From Leisingera methylohalidivorans DSM 14336 (GTDB lineage Bacteria > Pseudomonadota > Alphaproteobacteria > Rhodobacterales > Rhodobacteraceae): a DNA stretch of 64,000 nt. The position numbers and the translations under genes are program-made. Location of the stretch: assembly GCF_000511355.1 (NCBI RefSeq), contig NC_023135.1:2196371-2260370 (forward strand), written 5' to 3'. Below the pieces are notes generated by a model that saw only the letters and a program-made list of their open reading frames with translations, did not search any database and was not told the origin of the DNA. The stretch's first letter is position 1. Every line of letters begins with the position of its first letter. Shown piece after piece: positions 18,576-28,573 of the stretch.

Positions 18576-19031
18576 CTAGCAGGCCGGCAGAGCATCGCGC
18601 TGAATCATGGTGCGCAGGGTGAAACTGGAGCGGGTGTTGCGAATACCCGGTACCCGCATCAGCCGGTCCTCCAGAAACCGGTCGAAATCCGGCAGATCCT
18701 CGGCCACCACCCGCAGCAGGATATCGCGGGTGCCGGTCATCAAATAGCACTCCATCACCTGATCGAACTGGCGCACCGCGTTCTCAAAGGCCTGCAGCGC
18801 CCCGGTGGATTGCCGTTCCAGCTCCACCGCCACAAAGATCGTGACCGGCAGCCCCAGCTTGGCCTGATCGACCCGCGCGGAGTAACCGCTGATCACCCCG
18901 CTGTCCTCCAGATTGGCCACCCGGCGCGCGCAGGGTGTTGCCGACAGCCCGACTTTCTCCGACAGTTCGGAGATCTTCAGCCGCCCGTTGCGCTGAAGCG
19001 CAGCCACAATCTTGCGATCAATTGAATCCAT
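18576..19031 (-). CDS. Lrp/AsnC family transcriptional regulator
   Basis: Feast/famine-type regulator with an N-terminal winged helix (MDSIDRKIVAALQRNGRLKI, then LSATPCARRVANLE) and a C-terminal amino-acid-sensing domain (GTRDILLRVVAEDLPDFDRF). It has 151 residues. It is divergently transcribed from the amino-acid dehydrogenase at 19164 across 132 bp, so it most likely controls that gene and senses a branched-chain or related amino acid. This control is an inference from position. Confidence 0.92.
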   Translation of the reverse strand: MDSIDRKIVAALQRNGRLKISELSEKVGLSATPCARRVANLEDSGVISGYSARVDQAKLGLPVTIFVAVELERQSTGALQAFENAVRQFDQVMECYLMTGTRDILLRVVAEDLPDFDRFLEDRLMRVPGIRNTRSSFTLRTMIQRDALPAC

Positions 19032-19163
19032 GGAGGTTTCCTCTAAGGAAGCTACGTTCCACAGAGCATACCACCAAACATCACCGCTCCGGCAGGCCTT
19101 TTTGGTGAAAACCGGCGCCCGCGCCCTAGTATTATCCGGAAAAGTTTTGGAGGAGCAATCCAG

Positions 19164-20219
19164 ATGACAGTGACCGCCGTTGCATCGACCACCCATGAAG
19201 AGATCTACCGCGTCGAGGAGGCCTCCGCGGGGCTGCTTGGCTTCATCGCCATCCACTCTACCCGGCTGGGACCGGCCGCCGGCGGCTTGCGGATGCGCCC
19301 CTATGCCAGCGAGGACGAGGCGCTGACCGACGTACAGCGGCTCAGCGAAGGCATGACCTACAAGAACGCCGCGGCGGGGCTGGCACTGGGCGGCGGCAAG
19401 GCGGTGATCATCGGCGATCCGGCCCGGGACAAGTCGCCGGATCTGCTGCGCGCCTTTGCCCGCGCCATCGAGGGGCTGGACGGGCGCTATATCACTGCCG
19501 AAGACATGGGGATGAGCCCGGCGGACATGGCCATCCTGGCGGAAGAAACCCGGTTTGCGGCAGGCCTTGCCGACGGCGCATTCGCCAGCGGCGATCCGTC
19601 TCCGGTCACGGCGCGCGGCATTTTCAACGCGATTTGCACCACCCGCGCCCACAAGCACGGCAGCCGCGATCTGGCGGGCGTGACCGTTGCCGTTCAGGGT
19701 CTGGGCCATGTCGGCTGGTATCTCTGCCAGCTCCTGCACGCGGCCGGCGCCAAGCTGGTTGTCACCGACATCGACGCGGCCCGTGTGGAGCAGGCCATTG
19801 AAGCGTTCGGCGCCCTGGCCATGCCGCTGGGGGAAATCTACAGCGCCAAGGCAGAGGTCTTTGCCCCCTGCGCCATCGGCGGCATCCTGAACAGCCAGAC
19901 CATTCCGCAGCTGAAGGCGGAGATTGTTGCAGGCGGCGCCAACAACCAGCTGGCCACCGAGGCAGACGCCGCAGCACTGCACGCGCGCGGCATCCTTTAT
20001 GCGCCCGATTTCGTGGCCAATGGCGGCGGCATCATCAACGTTGCGACCGAAATCCTGCGGATCGAGGACCGCAAGGGATTCGTCGCAGAAAAGCTTCAGG
20101 CGCTGGACGAGACGATGGCCTCGATCCTGATCCAGGCGGAAGCAGCTGATGTCAGCCCGGCTGAGATGGCCATTGCCACGGTGCAGGCCAGGATGGCCGG
20201 TTCCAGCAAAGCGGCCTGA
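19164..20219 (+). CDS. Leu/Glu/Phe/Val dehydrogenase (leucine dehydrogenase type)
   Basis: NAD-dependent oxidative deamination of branched-chain amino acids. The 351-residue length fits the short leucine/valine/phenylalanine branch rather than glutamate dehydrogenase. The catalytic region has GPAAGGLRMRPY, TYKNAAAGLALGGGKAVI (catalytic lysine) and TAEDMGMSPADM; the Rossmann fold has VAVQGLGHVGWYL and the acidic VVTDID, favouring NAD. GGAGGAG precedes the ATG by 8 bases. The divergent Lrp-type gene is its probable regulator. Confidence 0.92.
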   Translation: MTVTAVASTTHEEIYRVEEASAGLLGFIAIHSTRLGPAAGGLRMRPYASEDEALTDVQRLSEGMTYKNAAAGLALGGGKAVIIGDPARDKSPDLLRAFARAIEGLDGRYITAEDMGMSPADMAILAEETRFAAGLADGAFASGDPSPVTARGIFNAICTTRAHKHGSRDLAGVTVAVQGLGHVGWYLCQLLHAAGAKLVVTDIDAARVEQAIEAFGALAMPLGEIYSAKAEVFAPCAIGGILNSQTIPQLKAEIVAGGANNQLATEADAAALHARGILYAPDFVANGGGIINVATEILRIEDRKGFVAEKLQALDETMASILIQAEAADVSPAEMAIATVQARMAGSSKAA

Positions 20220-20496
20220 CCGATTTGCCAACCGGCGCCGCGGGGCGCTCCCGCGGCCCCCGGCCTGCGGCCAGCCTCCTGACGGATTTTGGGCCCGGCG
20301 GCCTGCCCCATCGGGGCAGGCCGCACGCCGCACCCCGGGTGCGGCGCCCCGTCCAACCGCAGCTGAGCGCATCAGCGCATCCCGCAGCGGGCGGGAGCAC
20401 GCCGCCCGGGATCTGTCAGGACGGGGGCGGAGCAAGACAGGCTGAGGCCAGGAATTCATGCCCCGCAAAGAAGGGCCGGAACGGAAGAGAACACTG
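20220..20496. other. Intergenic region with two strong hairpins
   Basis: No gene is visible between the dehydrogenase and the terminator at 20497. Two perfect hairpins occur close together: 10-bp arms GGCCTGCCCC at 20300-20322 and 8-bp arms GCCGCACC at 20327-20345. Neither has a T-tract, so they may block exonucleases or end transcription with a factor. Confidence 0.55.
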
Positions 20497-20530
20497 AAAA
20501 GGGCGGCCCCGCGGGACCGCCCTTTCTTTT
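20497..20530. terminator. Bidirectional intrinsic terminator between dehydrogenase and lon
   Basis: Arms AAAGGGCGG and CCGCCCTTT enclose a GC-rich loop. The plus strand continues with CTTTTTT, and the minus strand with TCAGTG. It lies 23 bp beyond the stop of lon and serves both convergent genes, more strongly on the plus strand. Confidence 0.75.
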
Positions 20531-20552
20531 TTCCATCAGCCGAAGGCCGGGA

Positions 20553-22964
20553 TCAGTGGGCGGTGGCGCCCGCCCCGTCCTCGGAGCTTTTCAAGGCCGC
20601 CTTGGCAGCCGCGGCTTCCTCGGCTTCCTGGTCCCACTCAATCGGCTCCGGCTGCGAAACCAGCGCGTGCTTCAGAACCTCGGACACATGCGACACAGGG
20701 ATGATCTTCAGCCCCTCTTTCACGTTGTCCGGGATCTCCGGCAGATCCTTTTCGTTTTCCTGCGGGATCAGCACGGTCTTGATACCGCCGCGCAGGGCCG
20801 CCAGAAGTTTTTCCTTCAGCCCGCCAATGGCGCTTGCATTGCCGCGCAGGGTGACCTCGCCCGTCATCGCGATATCCTTGCGCACCGGGATGCCGGTCAG
20901 CACCGACACAATCGCGGTGACCATCGCCAGGCCTGCGCTTGGGCCGTCCTTCGGCGTCGCGCCGTCGGGCACGTGCACATGGATGTCCAGCCTGTCGAAC
21001 TGCGGCGGCTTGACGCCGATCTGCGGGCTGATCGAGCGGACATAAGACGACGCCGCCTCGATCGATTCCTTCATCACATCGCCCAGCTTGCCGGTGGTCT
21101 TCATCCGGCCCTTCCCCGGCAGCCGCAGCGCCTCGATGGACAGCAGCTCGCCGCCGACCGACGTATAGGCAAGACCGGTGACCACACCGACCTGATCTTC
21201 CATCTCGGCCAGGCCGTAGCGGAATTTCTTGACGCCCAGGAAATCATCCAGATTGTCCGCCGTGACAATCACGCTGGCGGCCTCTTTCTTGATGATCTTG
21301 GTCAGCGATTTCCGCGCCACTTTGGCGATCTCGCGCTCCAGGTTCCGCACGCCGGCCTCGCGGGTGTAGGTGCGGATCATCTCCGTCACCGCATCCTCGG
21401 TCAGCTCGAACTCCTTGGCTTTCAGGCCGTGGTTCTTCACCTGCTTGGAAATCAGGTGCTGCTTGGCGATCTCGCGCTTTTCATCCTCGGTGTAGCCCGA
21501 CAGCGGAATGATCTCCATCCGGTCCAGCAGCGGCCCGGGCATGTTGTAGCTGTTCGACGTGGTCAGGAACATCACGTTCGAGAGGTCGTATTCCACCTCC
21601 AGATAGTGATCCATAAAGGTGTTGTTCTGTTCCGGATCCAGCACCTCCAGCATGGCGCTCGCAGGGTCGCCGCGGAAATCCTGGCCCATCTTGTCGATCT
21701 CATCGAGCAGGATCAGCGGGTTGGTGGTTTTCGCCTTCTTCAGCGCCTGGATGATCTTGCCGGGCATCGAACCGATATAGGTCCGGCGGTGGCCGCGGAT
21801 CTCGGACTCGTCGCGCACGCCGCCCAGGGAGATGCGGATGAACTCGCGCCCCGTCGCCTTGGCAACCGATTTGCCCAGCGAGGTTTTACCCACGCCCGGA
21901 GGGCCGACCAGGCACAGGATCGGCCCCTTCAGCTTGACCGAGCGCTGCTGCACGGCCAGATATTCGACAATCCGCTCCTTGACCTTTTCCAGGCCATAGT
22001 GATCCGCGTCCAGGATCTCCTGCGCCTTGATCAGGTCTTTCTTGACGCGGGACTTGTTGCCCCACGGGATCGACAGCATCCAGTCGAGGTAGTTGCGCAC
22101 CACCGTGGCTTCGGCGGACATCGGCGACATGTTCTTGAGCTTTTTCAGCTCGGCGTCGGCCTTTTCGCGCGCCTCTTTCGACAGTTTGGTGGCGGCGATC
22201 TTCTCTTCCAGCTCGGCGATTTCGCCTGCGCCTTCCTCGCCGTCGCCCAGCTCCCGCTGAATGGCCTTCATCTGCTCATTCAGATAATATTCGCGCTGGG
22301 TCTTCTCCATCTGCGATTTGACGCGGGTCTTGATCTTCTTCTCGACCTGCAGGACCGACATCTCGCCCTGCATCAGGCCATAGACCTTCTCCAGCCGTTC
22401 GCTGACCGAGAGCGTCTCCAAGAGTTCCTGCTTACGGTCCACTTCAATGCCCAGGTGGCCCGCTACCAGATCCGCCAGCTTGGCAGGTTCCGCGGTCTCG
22501 CCGACGGCGGAAAGCGCCTCTTCGGGGATGTTCTTGCGGACCTTGGCATAGCGTTCGAATTCGTCGCCCACGGTGCGCACCAGCGCCTCGGTGGTGGTGA
22601 CATCGCCGGGCATTTCCGGCAGTTCTTCAGCCTTGGCCTCGAAGAAATTGTCGTTTTCCAGGAATTCGGTGATCTTCACCCGCACCTGCCCCTCGACCAG
22701 CACCTTGACGGTGCCGTCGGGCAGTTTCAGCAGCTGCAGCACATTGGCCAGCACGCCCACGGTGTAGATGCTATCGGTTTCGGGATCGTCCTCGGAAGGG
22801 TCGATCTGGCTGGACAGCAGGATCTGCTTGTCATCCGCCATCACCTCTTCCAGGGCGCGCACCGATTTTTCCCGGCCCATGAACAGCGGCACGATCATGT
22901 GGGGGAAAACCACGATGTCGCGCAGCGGCAGGACTGGGTAGGAGGAATTGAGTGGCTCTTGCAT
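20553..22964 (-). CDS. lon: ATP-dependent endopeptidase La (Lon)
   Basis: Cytoplasmic AAA+ protease that degrades misfolded and regulatory proteins. Domains in order: the N-terminal LON substrate domain ([20 protein letters not shown]), a coiled-coil linker ([20 protein letters not shown]), AAA+ with Walker [10 protein letters not shown] and Walker [12 protein letters not shown], and the Ser-Lys protease domain with [11 protein letters not shown]. The 803-residue length is normal. AAGGA lies 9 bases before the ATG. A sigma-32-like promoter lies about 80-108 bp upstream. Confidence 0.98.
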   Translation of the reverse strand: MQEPLNSSYPVLPLRDIVVFPHMIVPLFMGREKSVRALEEVMADDKQILLSSQIDPSEDDPETDSIYTVGVLANVLQLLKLPDGTVKVLVEGQVRVKITEFLENDNFFEAKAEELPEMPGDVTTTEALVRTVGDEFERYAKVRKNIPEEALSAVGETAEPAKLADLVAGHLGIEVDRKQELLETLSVSERLEKVYGLMQGEMSVLQVEKKIKTRVKSQMEKTQREYYLNEQMKAIQRELGDGEEGAGEIAELEEKIAATKLSKEAREKADAELKKLKNMSPMSAEATVVRNYLDWMLSIPWGNKSRVKKDLIKAQEILDADHYGLEKVKERIVEYLAVQQRSVKLKGPILCLVGPPGVGKTSLGKSVAKATGREFIRISLGGVRDESEIRGHRRTYIGSMPGKIIQALKKAKTTNPLILLDEIDKMGQDFRGDPASAMLEVLDPEQNNTFMDHYLEVEYDLSNVMFLTTSNSYNMPGPLLDRMEIIPLSGYTEDEKREIAKQHLISKQVKNHGLKAKEFELTEDAVTEMIRTYTREAGVRNLEREIAKVARKSLTKIIKKEAASVIVTADNLDDFLGVKKFRYGLAEMEDQVGVVTGLAYTSVGGELLSIEALRLPGKGRMKTTGKLGDVMKESIEAASSYVRSISPQIGVKPPQFDRLDIHVHVPDGATPKDGPSAGLAMVTAIVSVLTGIPVRKDIAMTGEVTLRGNASAIGGLKEKLLAALRGGIKTVLIPQENEKDLPEIPDNVKEGLKIIPVSHVSEVLKHALVSQPEPIEWDQEAEEAAAAKAALKSSEDGAGATAH

Positions 22965-23043
22965 ACTCGGTCCTTTGGTTTGGCAAGACGGCCCGGCCCC
23001 GGTATCCGGCAGCGCTTGGCCCGTCTCCTCATTCGATGTCTTT

Positions 23044-23072
23044 ATCTGGGGGGATGGTTAACACTTTTCAAC
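23044..23072 (-). promoter_or_regulatory. Candidate RpoH (sigma-32) promoter of lon
   Basis: On the minus strand GTTGAAA (23066-23072) and CCCCAGAT (23044-23051) are separated by 14 bases, close to the heat-shock consensus CTTGAAA-N13-17-CCCCATNT. Transcription would start about 73 bases before the lon ATG. Lon is a known sigma-32 target in E. coli; here the call rests on pattern alone. Confidence 0.55.
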
Positions 23073-23242
23073 CAGCCCGCCGCAAGGTCGCGCCCACATT
23101 GCCCGCAGCGCGCCGGGACCACAAGGGCGCAAATGGGGAAAGGGTGAGCAAAGACCTAACAGGCCCGCGCACCCACCCCGCCCCGGTGCCTGCCAGGGGG
23201 CCTTCCCAAGCAGGCAGCTTATTTCAGAATGCCGCGCACCGG

Positions 23243-24328
23243 TCAGGCTGCGCGCTCTTCTTTCAGCGCCGGGTAGTCGGTGAAGCCTTCTTCGCCGCCG
23301 CCATAGTAGGTCTCCGGGTTGCCTGTGTTCAGCGGCGCCTGCGCCTGCAGGCGTTCCGCCAGATCAGGGTTGGCAATATAGGGGCGGCCGAAGGCGACCA
23401 TATCCGCCGCACCCGAGGCTACACGCTCCATCGCACTGTCGCGGTCATACCCATTGTTGGCCATGTAAGGCCCGCTCCAAAGCTTGCGCAGCGTCTCGTA
23501 ATCACCCGCACGCGGGCTGCCCGCCTCGCCTTCGACCATGTGCAGATAGGCCAGGCCATAACCGTTCAGCCGCTCGATGATGGGAGCGAAATGGCCGGTC
23601 GGATCGCTGTCGGAAACCCCATTGAAATCCGAGAACGGCGACAGCCGCAGGCCAATCCTGTCTGCATCCCAAACGCTCAGCAGCCCGTCGAGAACCTCGA
23701 ACAGAAGGCGGGCGCGGTTTTCGGCCGAACCGCCATAGGCGTCGGTGCGGGTGTTGACGCCATCCTTCAGGAACTGCTCCAGCAAATAGCCATTGGCGCC
23801 ATGCAGCTCGACCCCGTCGAAACCTGCCTCCTTGGCGCATTTGGCGGCATGCACATAGTCTGCCACCAGCCGCTGGATATCCTCTGCCGTCATCGCTTTC
23901 GGCGTCGAAGTCGGCTCGAATCCGTTGCGGGTGAAGGTCTGCGCCTCGGCGGCCTCCGCAACCGAGGACACAGGCAGCACGCCTTCGGGCAGCAGCGAGT
24001 CATGGGTGATGCGGCCGACGTGCCACAGCTGGACGACGATCCTGCCACCCTTGGCATGCACCGCATCGGTGACCTTGCGCCAGGCGGCGGCCTGTCCGGG
24101 GGTGTGGATGCCGGGGGTCTGGATATAGCCCTTGCCCTCGGCGCTGATCTGGGTGCCTTCGGTGATGATCAGCCCGGCACCGGCCCGCTGGGCGTAATAC
24201 TCGATGTGGAGGTCCAGCACCTCGCCGGTGTCATCATCGGCCCGGTTGCGGGTCAAGGGCGCCATCACGACGCGGTTTTTCAGGTCGATGGCGCCAGCCG
24301 AATGGGGGGAAAACAGATCGTGGCTCAC
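23243..24328 (-). CDS. Old yellow enzyme family alkene reductase
   Basis: FMN- and NAD(P)H-dependent reductase of activated C=C bonds and nitro compounds. The TIM barrel begins NRVVMAPLTRNRA. VVQLWHVGR and the substrate-binding pair in ELHGANGYLLEQFLKD are present, and MVAFGRPYIANPDLAERL is the usual phosphate-binding end. It has 361 residues, the NemA/xenobiotic reductase size. The start is GTG (complement of 24326-24328) with GGAGGA 8 bases before it. It follows tgt on the same strand by 124 bp but need not share its function. Confidence 0.93.
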   Translation of the reverse strand: MSHDLFSPHSAGAIDLKNRVVMAPLTRNRADDDTGEVLDLHIEYYAQRAGAGLIITEGTQISAEGKGYIQTPGIHTPGQAAAWRKVTDAVHAKGGRIVVQLWHVGRITHDSLLPEGVLPVSSVAEAAEAQTFTRNGFEPTSTPKAMTAEDIQRLVADYVHAAKCAKEAGFDGVELHGANGYLLEQFLKDGVNTRTDAYGGSAENRARLLFEVLDGLLSVWDADRIGLRLSPFSDFNGVSDSDPTGHFAPIIERLNGYGLAYLHMVEGEAGSPRAGDYETLRKLWSGPYMANNGYDRDSAMERVASGAADMVAFGRPYIANPDLAERLQAQAPLNTGNPETYYGGGEEGFTDYPALKEERAA

Positions 24329-24452
24329 GGGGGGTATCCTCCGTTCAAAGTGTCCAGCAACAGGAATGTTGCCGCCATGACCTGAGGTCCGCCCGCCCCG
24401 GTTTCAAGCGGGCGGGCAGATTTGACTCTGCCCGGCGCCGCACAGGCTCTGT

Positions 24453-25583
24453 TCACAGACGCTCAATATCGCCCTGCGCGCGGGTCTCGTGAAAATCCGC
24501 CTGCCAGGCCTCGAAGATGCCGGCCGCAATCGCATCCCGCATGCCCTGCATGATGTCCTGGAAATAATGCAGGTTGTGCCAGGTCAGCAGCATCCCCGAA
24601 ATCATCTCGTTCGAACGGAACACATGGTGCAGATAGGCGCGCGAATAACTGGAACAGGCCGGGCAGCTGCACTGCTCATCCAGGGGCCGCGGATCGTCCT
24701 GATGGCGGGCGTTCTTGATGTTCACCACGCCATGGCGGGTAAAGGCCTGCCCGGTGCGGCCCGAGCGCGACGGCAGCACGCAGTCCATCATGTCGATGCC
24801 GCGCGCCACCGCGCCGACGATGTCATCTGGCTTGCCCACGCCCATCAGATACCGCGGCTTGTCCTCGGGCAGGAAACCGGGCGCATAATCCAGGCAATCG
24901 AACATCGCCTCCTGCCCCTCGCCCACCGCAAGGCCGCCAACGGCATAGCCCTCGAACCCGGTCTTCTTCAGCGCCTCGGCGCTTTCTTCGCGCAGATCCT
25001 GCTCCAACCCGCCCTGCATGATCCCGAACAGCGCATGGCCGGGCCGGTCGCCGAACGCGTCACGCGACCGCTCCGCCCAGCGCATCGACAGCTGCATCGA
25101 CTCGGCAATGCGCTTGCGGTCCGCAGGCAGCGCCGGGCATTCGTCGAAACACATCACGATGTCGGACCCCAGCAGCCGCTGGATTTCCATCGACCGTTCC
25201 GGCGTCAGCTCATGCTTGGAACCGTCGATGTGGGATTTGAAGGTCACGCCCTTTTCGGTCAGCTTGCGCAAACCGGCCAGCGACATCACCTGAAAGCCGC
25301 CGGAATCGGTCAGGATCGGCCGCTCCCAGTTCATGAACTTATGCAATCCGCCCAGCCGGTCGATGCGTTCCGCCGTCGGGCGCAGCATCAGGTGATAGGT
25401 ATTGCCCAGCAGGATATCGGCGCCGGTGGCGCGCACGCTTTCCGGCAGCATTGCCTTCACCGTCGCAGCAGTGCCGACCGGCATGAAAGCAGGGGTTCGG
25501 ATTTCACCGCGCGGCGTATTGATCACACCCGTGCGTGCCTTACCGTCGGTTGCCTTCAGTTCAAAGTTGAAAAGCTCTGCCAT
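24453..25583 (-). CDS. tgt: Queuine tRNA-ribosyltransferase
   Basis: Exchanges guanine-34 for the queuosine precursor preQ1 in tRNAs with GUN anticodons, which include the tRNA-Asp copies in this window. Motifs include [27 protein letters not shown] (catalytic aspartate), [12 protein letters not shown] and the zinc site [16 protein letters not shown]. The length of 376 residues is typical. It is divergent from the rimK-like gene with 70 bp between start codons. Confidence 0.97.
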   Translation of the reverse strand: MAELFNFELKATDGKARTGVINTPRGEIRTPAFMPVGTAATVKAMLPESVRATGADILLGNTYHLMLRPTAERIDRLGGLHKFMNWERPILTDSGGFQVMSLAGLRKLTEKGVTFKSHIDGSKHELTPERSMEIQRLLGSDIVMCFDECPALPADRKRIAESMQLSMRWAERSRDAFGDRPGHALFGIMQGGLEQDLREESAEALKKTGFEGYAVGGLAVGEGQEAMFDCLDYAPGFLPEDKPRYLMGVGKPDDIVGAVARGIDMMDCVLPSRSGRTGQAFTRHGVVNIKNARHQDDPRPLDEQCSCPACSSYSRAYLHHVFRSNEMISGMLLTWHNLHYFQDIMQGMRDAIAAGIFEAWQADFHETRAQGDIERL

Positions 25584-25653
25584 CTTATGTTCCTGCAGTT
25601 ACACTCGAACCGGCGCACCGGTGATTCACCCCTAATGCCAAGGAGCCCCTCCC

Positions 25654-27063
25654 ATGTCCACAGCAGACCCCGCGCCGCAATTGAGACTCGGATGGGAGGA
25701 ATGGGTCAGCCTGCCGGACATCGGCCTGCCTGCCTTGCGGGTCAAGGTCGACACCGGCGCCCGCACATCCTCGCTGCACGCCACCGGAATCGAGCCCTTC
25801 GGACCGCAAAACGCCCCCAAGGTGCGATTCATGGTGCATCCGATTCCCGGCCAGTACGATCTGGAGATCCCCTGTTCCGCCCTGATCAAGGACCGCCGCG
25901 AGGTGACCTCCTCCAATGGCGAAAGCGAAATGCGCTTTGTGATCGAAACCGCGATGCAGATCGGGGGCCAGTCCTGGCCGGTTGAACTGACGCTGACCGA
26001 CCGGCGCGGGATGGCCAAACACATGCTGCTGGGCCGCCAGGCGCTGACGGAAAACGTGACGGTTGTCCCCGGCGAACGCCTGTGCCAGCCGGAGCTGGAC
26101 TATTCGGTCTACTCCTCCGCCAGCATCCGCAAATCCGCCCCCAAACGCGCCCTGCGCATTGCCGTGCTCAGCCGCGAGGACAATTACTCCACCCGCCGCC
26201 TGGTCGAGGAAGGCGAAAGCCGCGGCCACACGGTGGAGGTGGTCAATACCACCCGCTGCTACATGGCGCTCAACGCGCTGGCCCCCGAGGTCCACTATGA
26301 CGGCAAGCGCCTGCCCCGCTATGACGCGGTGATCCCGCGCATCGGCGCCTCGGTCACCCAATACGGCACCGCCCTGCTGCGCCAGTTCGAAACGCTGGGC
26401 ACCTTCTGCATCAACGGTTCCGAAGGCATCACCGCCAGCCGCGACAAGCTGCACGCGCATCAGATTCTGGCCCGCCACAAGATCGGCATGCCCGCCACCG
26501 CCTTTGCCGCCTCGCCCAAGGACACCCGCCACCTGATCGATATCGTCGACGGCGCCCCGATGATCGTCAAACTGCTGGAAAGCACCCAGGGCAAGGGCGT
26601 GGTGCTGGCGGAAACCCAGAAAGCCGCCGAAAGCGTGATCACCGCCTTCCGCGGGCTCAAGGCCAACTTCCTGGTGCAGCAATTCGTCAAGGAGGCCGCA
26701 GGCGAGGACATCCGCTGCCTGGTGGTCGGCAACAAGGTCGTCGCAGCCATGAAACGGTCCGGGGCCGACGGCGATTTCCGCTCCAACCTGCACCTGGGCG
26801 GCAGCGCCGTCGCGGTGCGCATCAGCAAGGAAGAGCGCACCACAGCGGTGCAAGCGGCCAGGGCCTTTGGCCTCAGCGTGGCCGGAGTGGATTTGTTGCG
26901 CTCGGAAACCGGCCCCAAGGTGCTGGAGGTGAACTCCTCCCCCGGCCTGGAAGGGATCGAACGGACGTCGTCCAAGAACATCGCGGCGCTGATCTACGCC
27001 GAGATCGAGGACCGGGTCCGCCCTGCCCCGATGCGGCGCCGCAAACCCGGCCCCGCCGCCTGA
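25654..27063 (+). CDS. Fusion of RimB-like retropepsin domain with RimK-type glutamate ligase
   Basis: Residues 1-150 match the ATP-dependent zinc protease / RimB family (DUF785) with the aspartic-protease-like [12 protein letters not shown] (D33-T-G35). Residues 166-455 form an ATP-grasp ligase like Rim[10 protein letters not shown], the N-terminal sugar-like fold, [20 protein letters not shown] for ATP binding, and [15 protein letters not shown] for metal binding. RimK adds glutamates to ribosomal protein S6 and RimB removes or trims them in Pseudomonas, where they are separate genes. AAGGAG precedes the ATG. The target here is unproven. Confidence 0.85.
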   Translation: MSTADPAPQLRLGWEEWVSLPDIGLPALRVKVDTGARTSSLHATGIEPFGPQNAPKVRFMVHPIPGQYDLEIPCSALIKDRREVTSSNGESEMRFVIETAMQIGGQSWPVELTLTDRRGMAKHMLLGRQALTENVTVVPGERLCQPELDYSVYSSASIRKSAPKRALRIAVLSREDNYSTRRLVEEGESRGHTVEVVNTTRCYMALNALAPEVHYDGKRLPRYDAVIPRIGASVTQYGTALLRQFETLGTFCINGSEGITASRDKLHAHQILARHKIGMPATAFAASPKDTRHLIDIVDGAPMIVKLLESTQGKGVVLAETQKAAESVITAFRGLKANFLVQQFVKEAAGEDIRCLVVGNKVVAAMKRSGADGDFRSNLHLGGSAVAVRISKEERTTAVQAARAFGLSVAGVDLLRSETGPKVLEVNSSPGLEGIERTSSKNIAALIYAEIEDRVRPAPMRRRKPGPAA

Positions 27064-27341
27064 ACCGGCATGGCAGACTTGCTTTCAGGGCTTGCCAGCA
27101 GCCGCTCCCCGCCGCCATACAGGTCTTGAAAAGCGCCGCCGCAAACCGAATTTGCATACCATTGCACACAATAGAGCGTTCCATTGAACAAAGCCAAGAC
27201 CCCAGGCGGATTACCTGGTGAATTGCCCAGTAACGCGACCGGTGAATTACCCGGTGAATTGCTCTCCCCCAGCAGGCCGCCGCCGCGCCCGCCCGGCCCG
27301 GCGAACCAGCCGCCGCCGCCGACTAACCAAAGGAATTTTTC
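27064..27341. repeat. Intergenic region with short direct repeats (GGTGAATT units)
   Basis: GGTGAATT occurs three times in related contexts between 27212 and 27264 (CCTGGTGAATTGCC, ACCGGTGAATTACC, CCCGGTGAATTGC). The rest of the 278-bp spacer between the RimB-RimK and SPFH genes shows no gene. AAAGGAA at 27329-27335 is the ribosome binding site of the next gene. Confidence 0.6.
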
Positions 27342-28232
27342 ATGAACGAAGACCTGATTCTGGACCTTCTTTCCAGCAACCTTCTGTACCTGCTGGGCGC
27401 GGCCCTGCTGATCATCGTGGTGCTGAAGGGCGTGCGCATCGTGCCGCAGTCCGAGAAATACGTGGTCGAACGTTTCGGCCGCCTGCATTCGGTGCTGGGG
27501 CCGGGCATCAATTTCATCGTTCCTTTCCTGGACGTCGCCCGCCACAAGATCTCGATCCTGGAACGCCAGCTGCCGAACGCCACCCAGGACGCGATCACCA
27601 AGGACAACGTGCTGGTGCAGATCGACACCTCGGTGTTCTACCGCATTCTGGAGCCGGAAAAGACCGTCTACCGGATCCGCGATGTGGATGGCGCCATTGC
27701 CACCACCGTGGCCGGCATCGTGCGCGCCGAAATCGGCAAGATGGACCTGGACGAGGTGCAATCCAACCGCGCCCAGCTGATCGGCCAGATTCAAACCAGT
27801 GTCGAAAGCGCCGTTGACGACTGGGGCATCGAAGTCACCCGCGCCGAGATCCTCGATGTGAACCTCGATCAGGCCACCCGCGACGCGATGCTGCAGCAGC
27901 TGAATGCCGAACGCGCCCGCCGCGCCCAGGTGACCGAGGCCGAGGGCCAGAAGCGCGCGGTGGAGCTGTCCGCCGACGCCGAGCTGTACGCCGCCGAACA
28001 GATCGCCAAGGCCCGCCGCATCCAGGCCGAGGCCGAAGCCTATGCCACCGAAGTGGTCGCCAAGGCGATTGCCGAAAACGGTATCGAAGCCGCGCAGTAC
28101 CAGGTTGCCCTGAAGCAGGTCGAGGCGCTGAATGCCCTGGGCAACGGCGACGGCAAACAGACCATCGTGCTGCCCGCCCACGCGCTTGAGGCCTTTGGCG
28201 ATGCCTTCAAAATGCTGAAAGGGGGCAAGTGA
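27342..28232 (+). CDS. SPFH/band-7 domain protein (QmcA/stomatin-like)
   Basis: Membrane scaffold of the stomatin-prohibitin group. One N-terminal membrane span at about residues 9-30, the SPFH domain (VPQSEKYVVERFGRLHSVLG, then LLERQ-type strands), and a long Ala/Glu-rich coiled coil at about 180-250 (NAERARRAQVTEAEGQKRAV). It has 296 residues. The stop TGA overlaps the NfeD-like ATG, a pairing typical of QmcA-YbbJ in E. coli. The exact client is unknown. Confidence 0.9.
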   Translation: MNEDLILDLLSSNLLYLLGAALLIIVVLKGVRIVPQSEKYVVERFGRLHSVLGPGINFIVPFLDVARHKISILERQLPNATQDAITKDNVLVQIDTSVFYRILEPEKTVYRIRDVDGAIATTVAGIVRAEIGKMDLDEVQSNRAQLIGQIQTSVESAVDDWGIEVTRAEILDVNLDQATRDAMLQQLNAERARRAQVTEAEGQKRAVELSADAELYAAEQIAKARRIQAEAEAYATEVVAKAIAENGIEAAQYQVALKQVEALNALGNGDGKQTIVLPAHALEAFGDAFKMLKGGK

Positions 28233-28507
28233 TGGACATGCCGTTCTGGGCCTTGTGGTGGGTGTGGGGCGCCACGGCGCTGGCACTGGCCATACTGGAG
28301 GTTCTGGTGCCCGGCTTTGTTTTCCTCGGCTTTGCCATCGGCGCCGCTGCCGTTGGCTTGCTGCTGCTGGCGGGCGCCGGCCTTGGCCTGCCGCCGCTGC
28401 TGCTGATCTTTGCCGTGCTGTCGCTTGCCGCCTGGCTGGTGATGCGCCGGTACTTTGCCCTGCCCAAGGGCCAGGTGAAAACCTTCGACCACGACATCAA
28501 CGACTGA
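28232..28507 (+). CDS. NfeD-like short membrane protein (YbbJ type)
   Basis: A 91-residue protein with two or three membrane spans (WALWWVWGATALALAILEVL; FVFLGFAIGAAAVGLLLLAG; LLLIFAVLSLAAWLVMRRYF). It matches the membrane part of NfeD1b proteins but is short and lacks most of the OB-fold domain. The ATG at 28232 overlaps the SPFH stop codon (TGATG), so the two are translationally coupled and probably form one membrane complex. A GTG one codon earlier is an alternative start. Confidence 0.85.
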   Translation: MDMPFWALWWVWGATALALAILEVLVPGFVFLGFAIGAAAVGLLLLAGAGLGLPPLLLIFAVLSLAAWLVMRRYFALPKGQVKTFDHDIND

Positions 28508-28573
28508 TTTCAATGACTGAGCGCAAGCCGGGCAGCGCATCGCTGCAGCCTGGCCTGCAGGGCGCGGCCGGCG

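Noticed and set aside
18576..20468. One 630-residue minus-strand protein ending in the Lrp domain
   Set aside because: The frame merely stays open opposite the dehydrogenase; the Lrp protein starts normally at 19031.
20556..23147. An 863-residue open frame on the plus strand opposite lon
   Set aside because: It is the GC-rich antisense shadow of lon; its translation is His/Arg/Leu-rich low-information sequence without motifs or a ribosome binding site.
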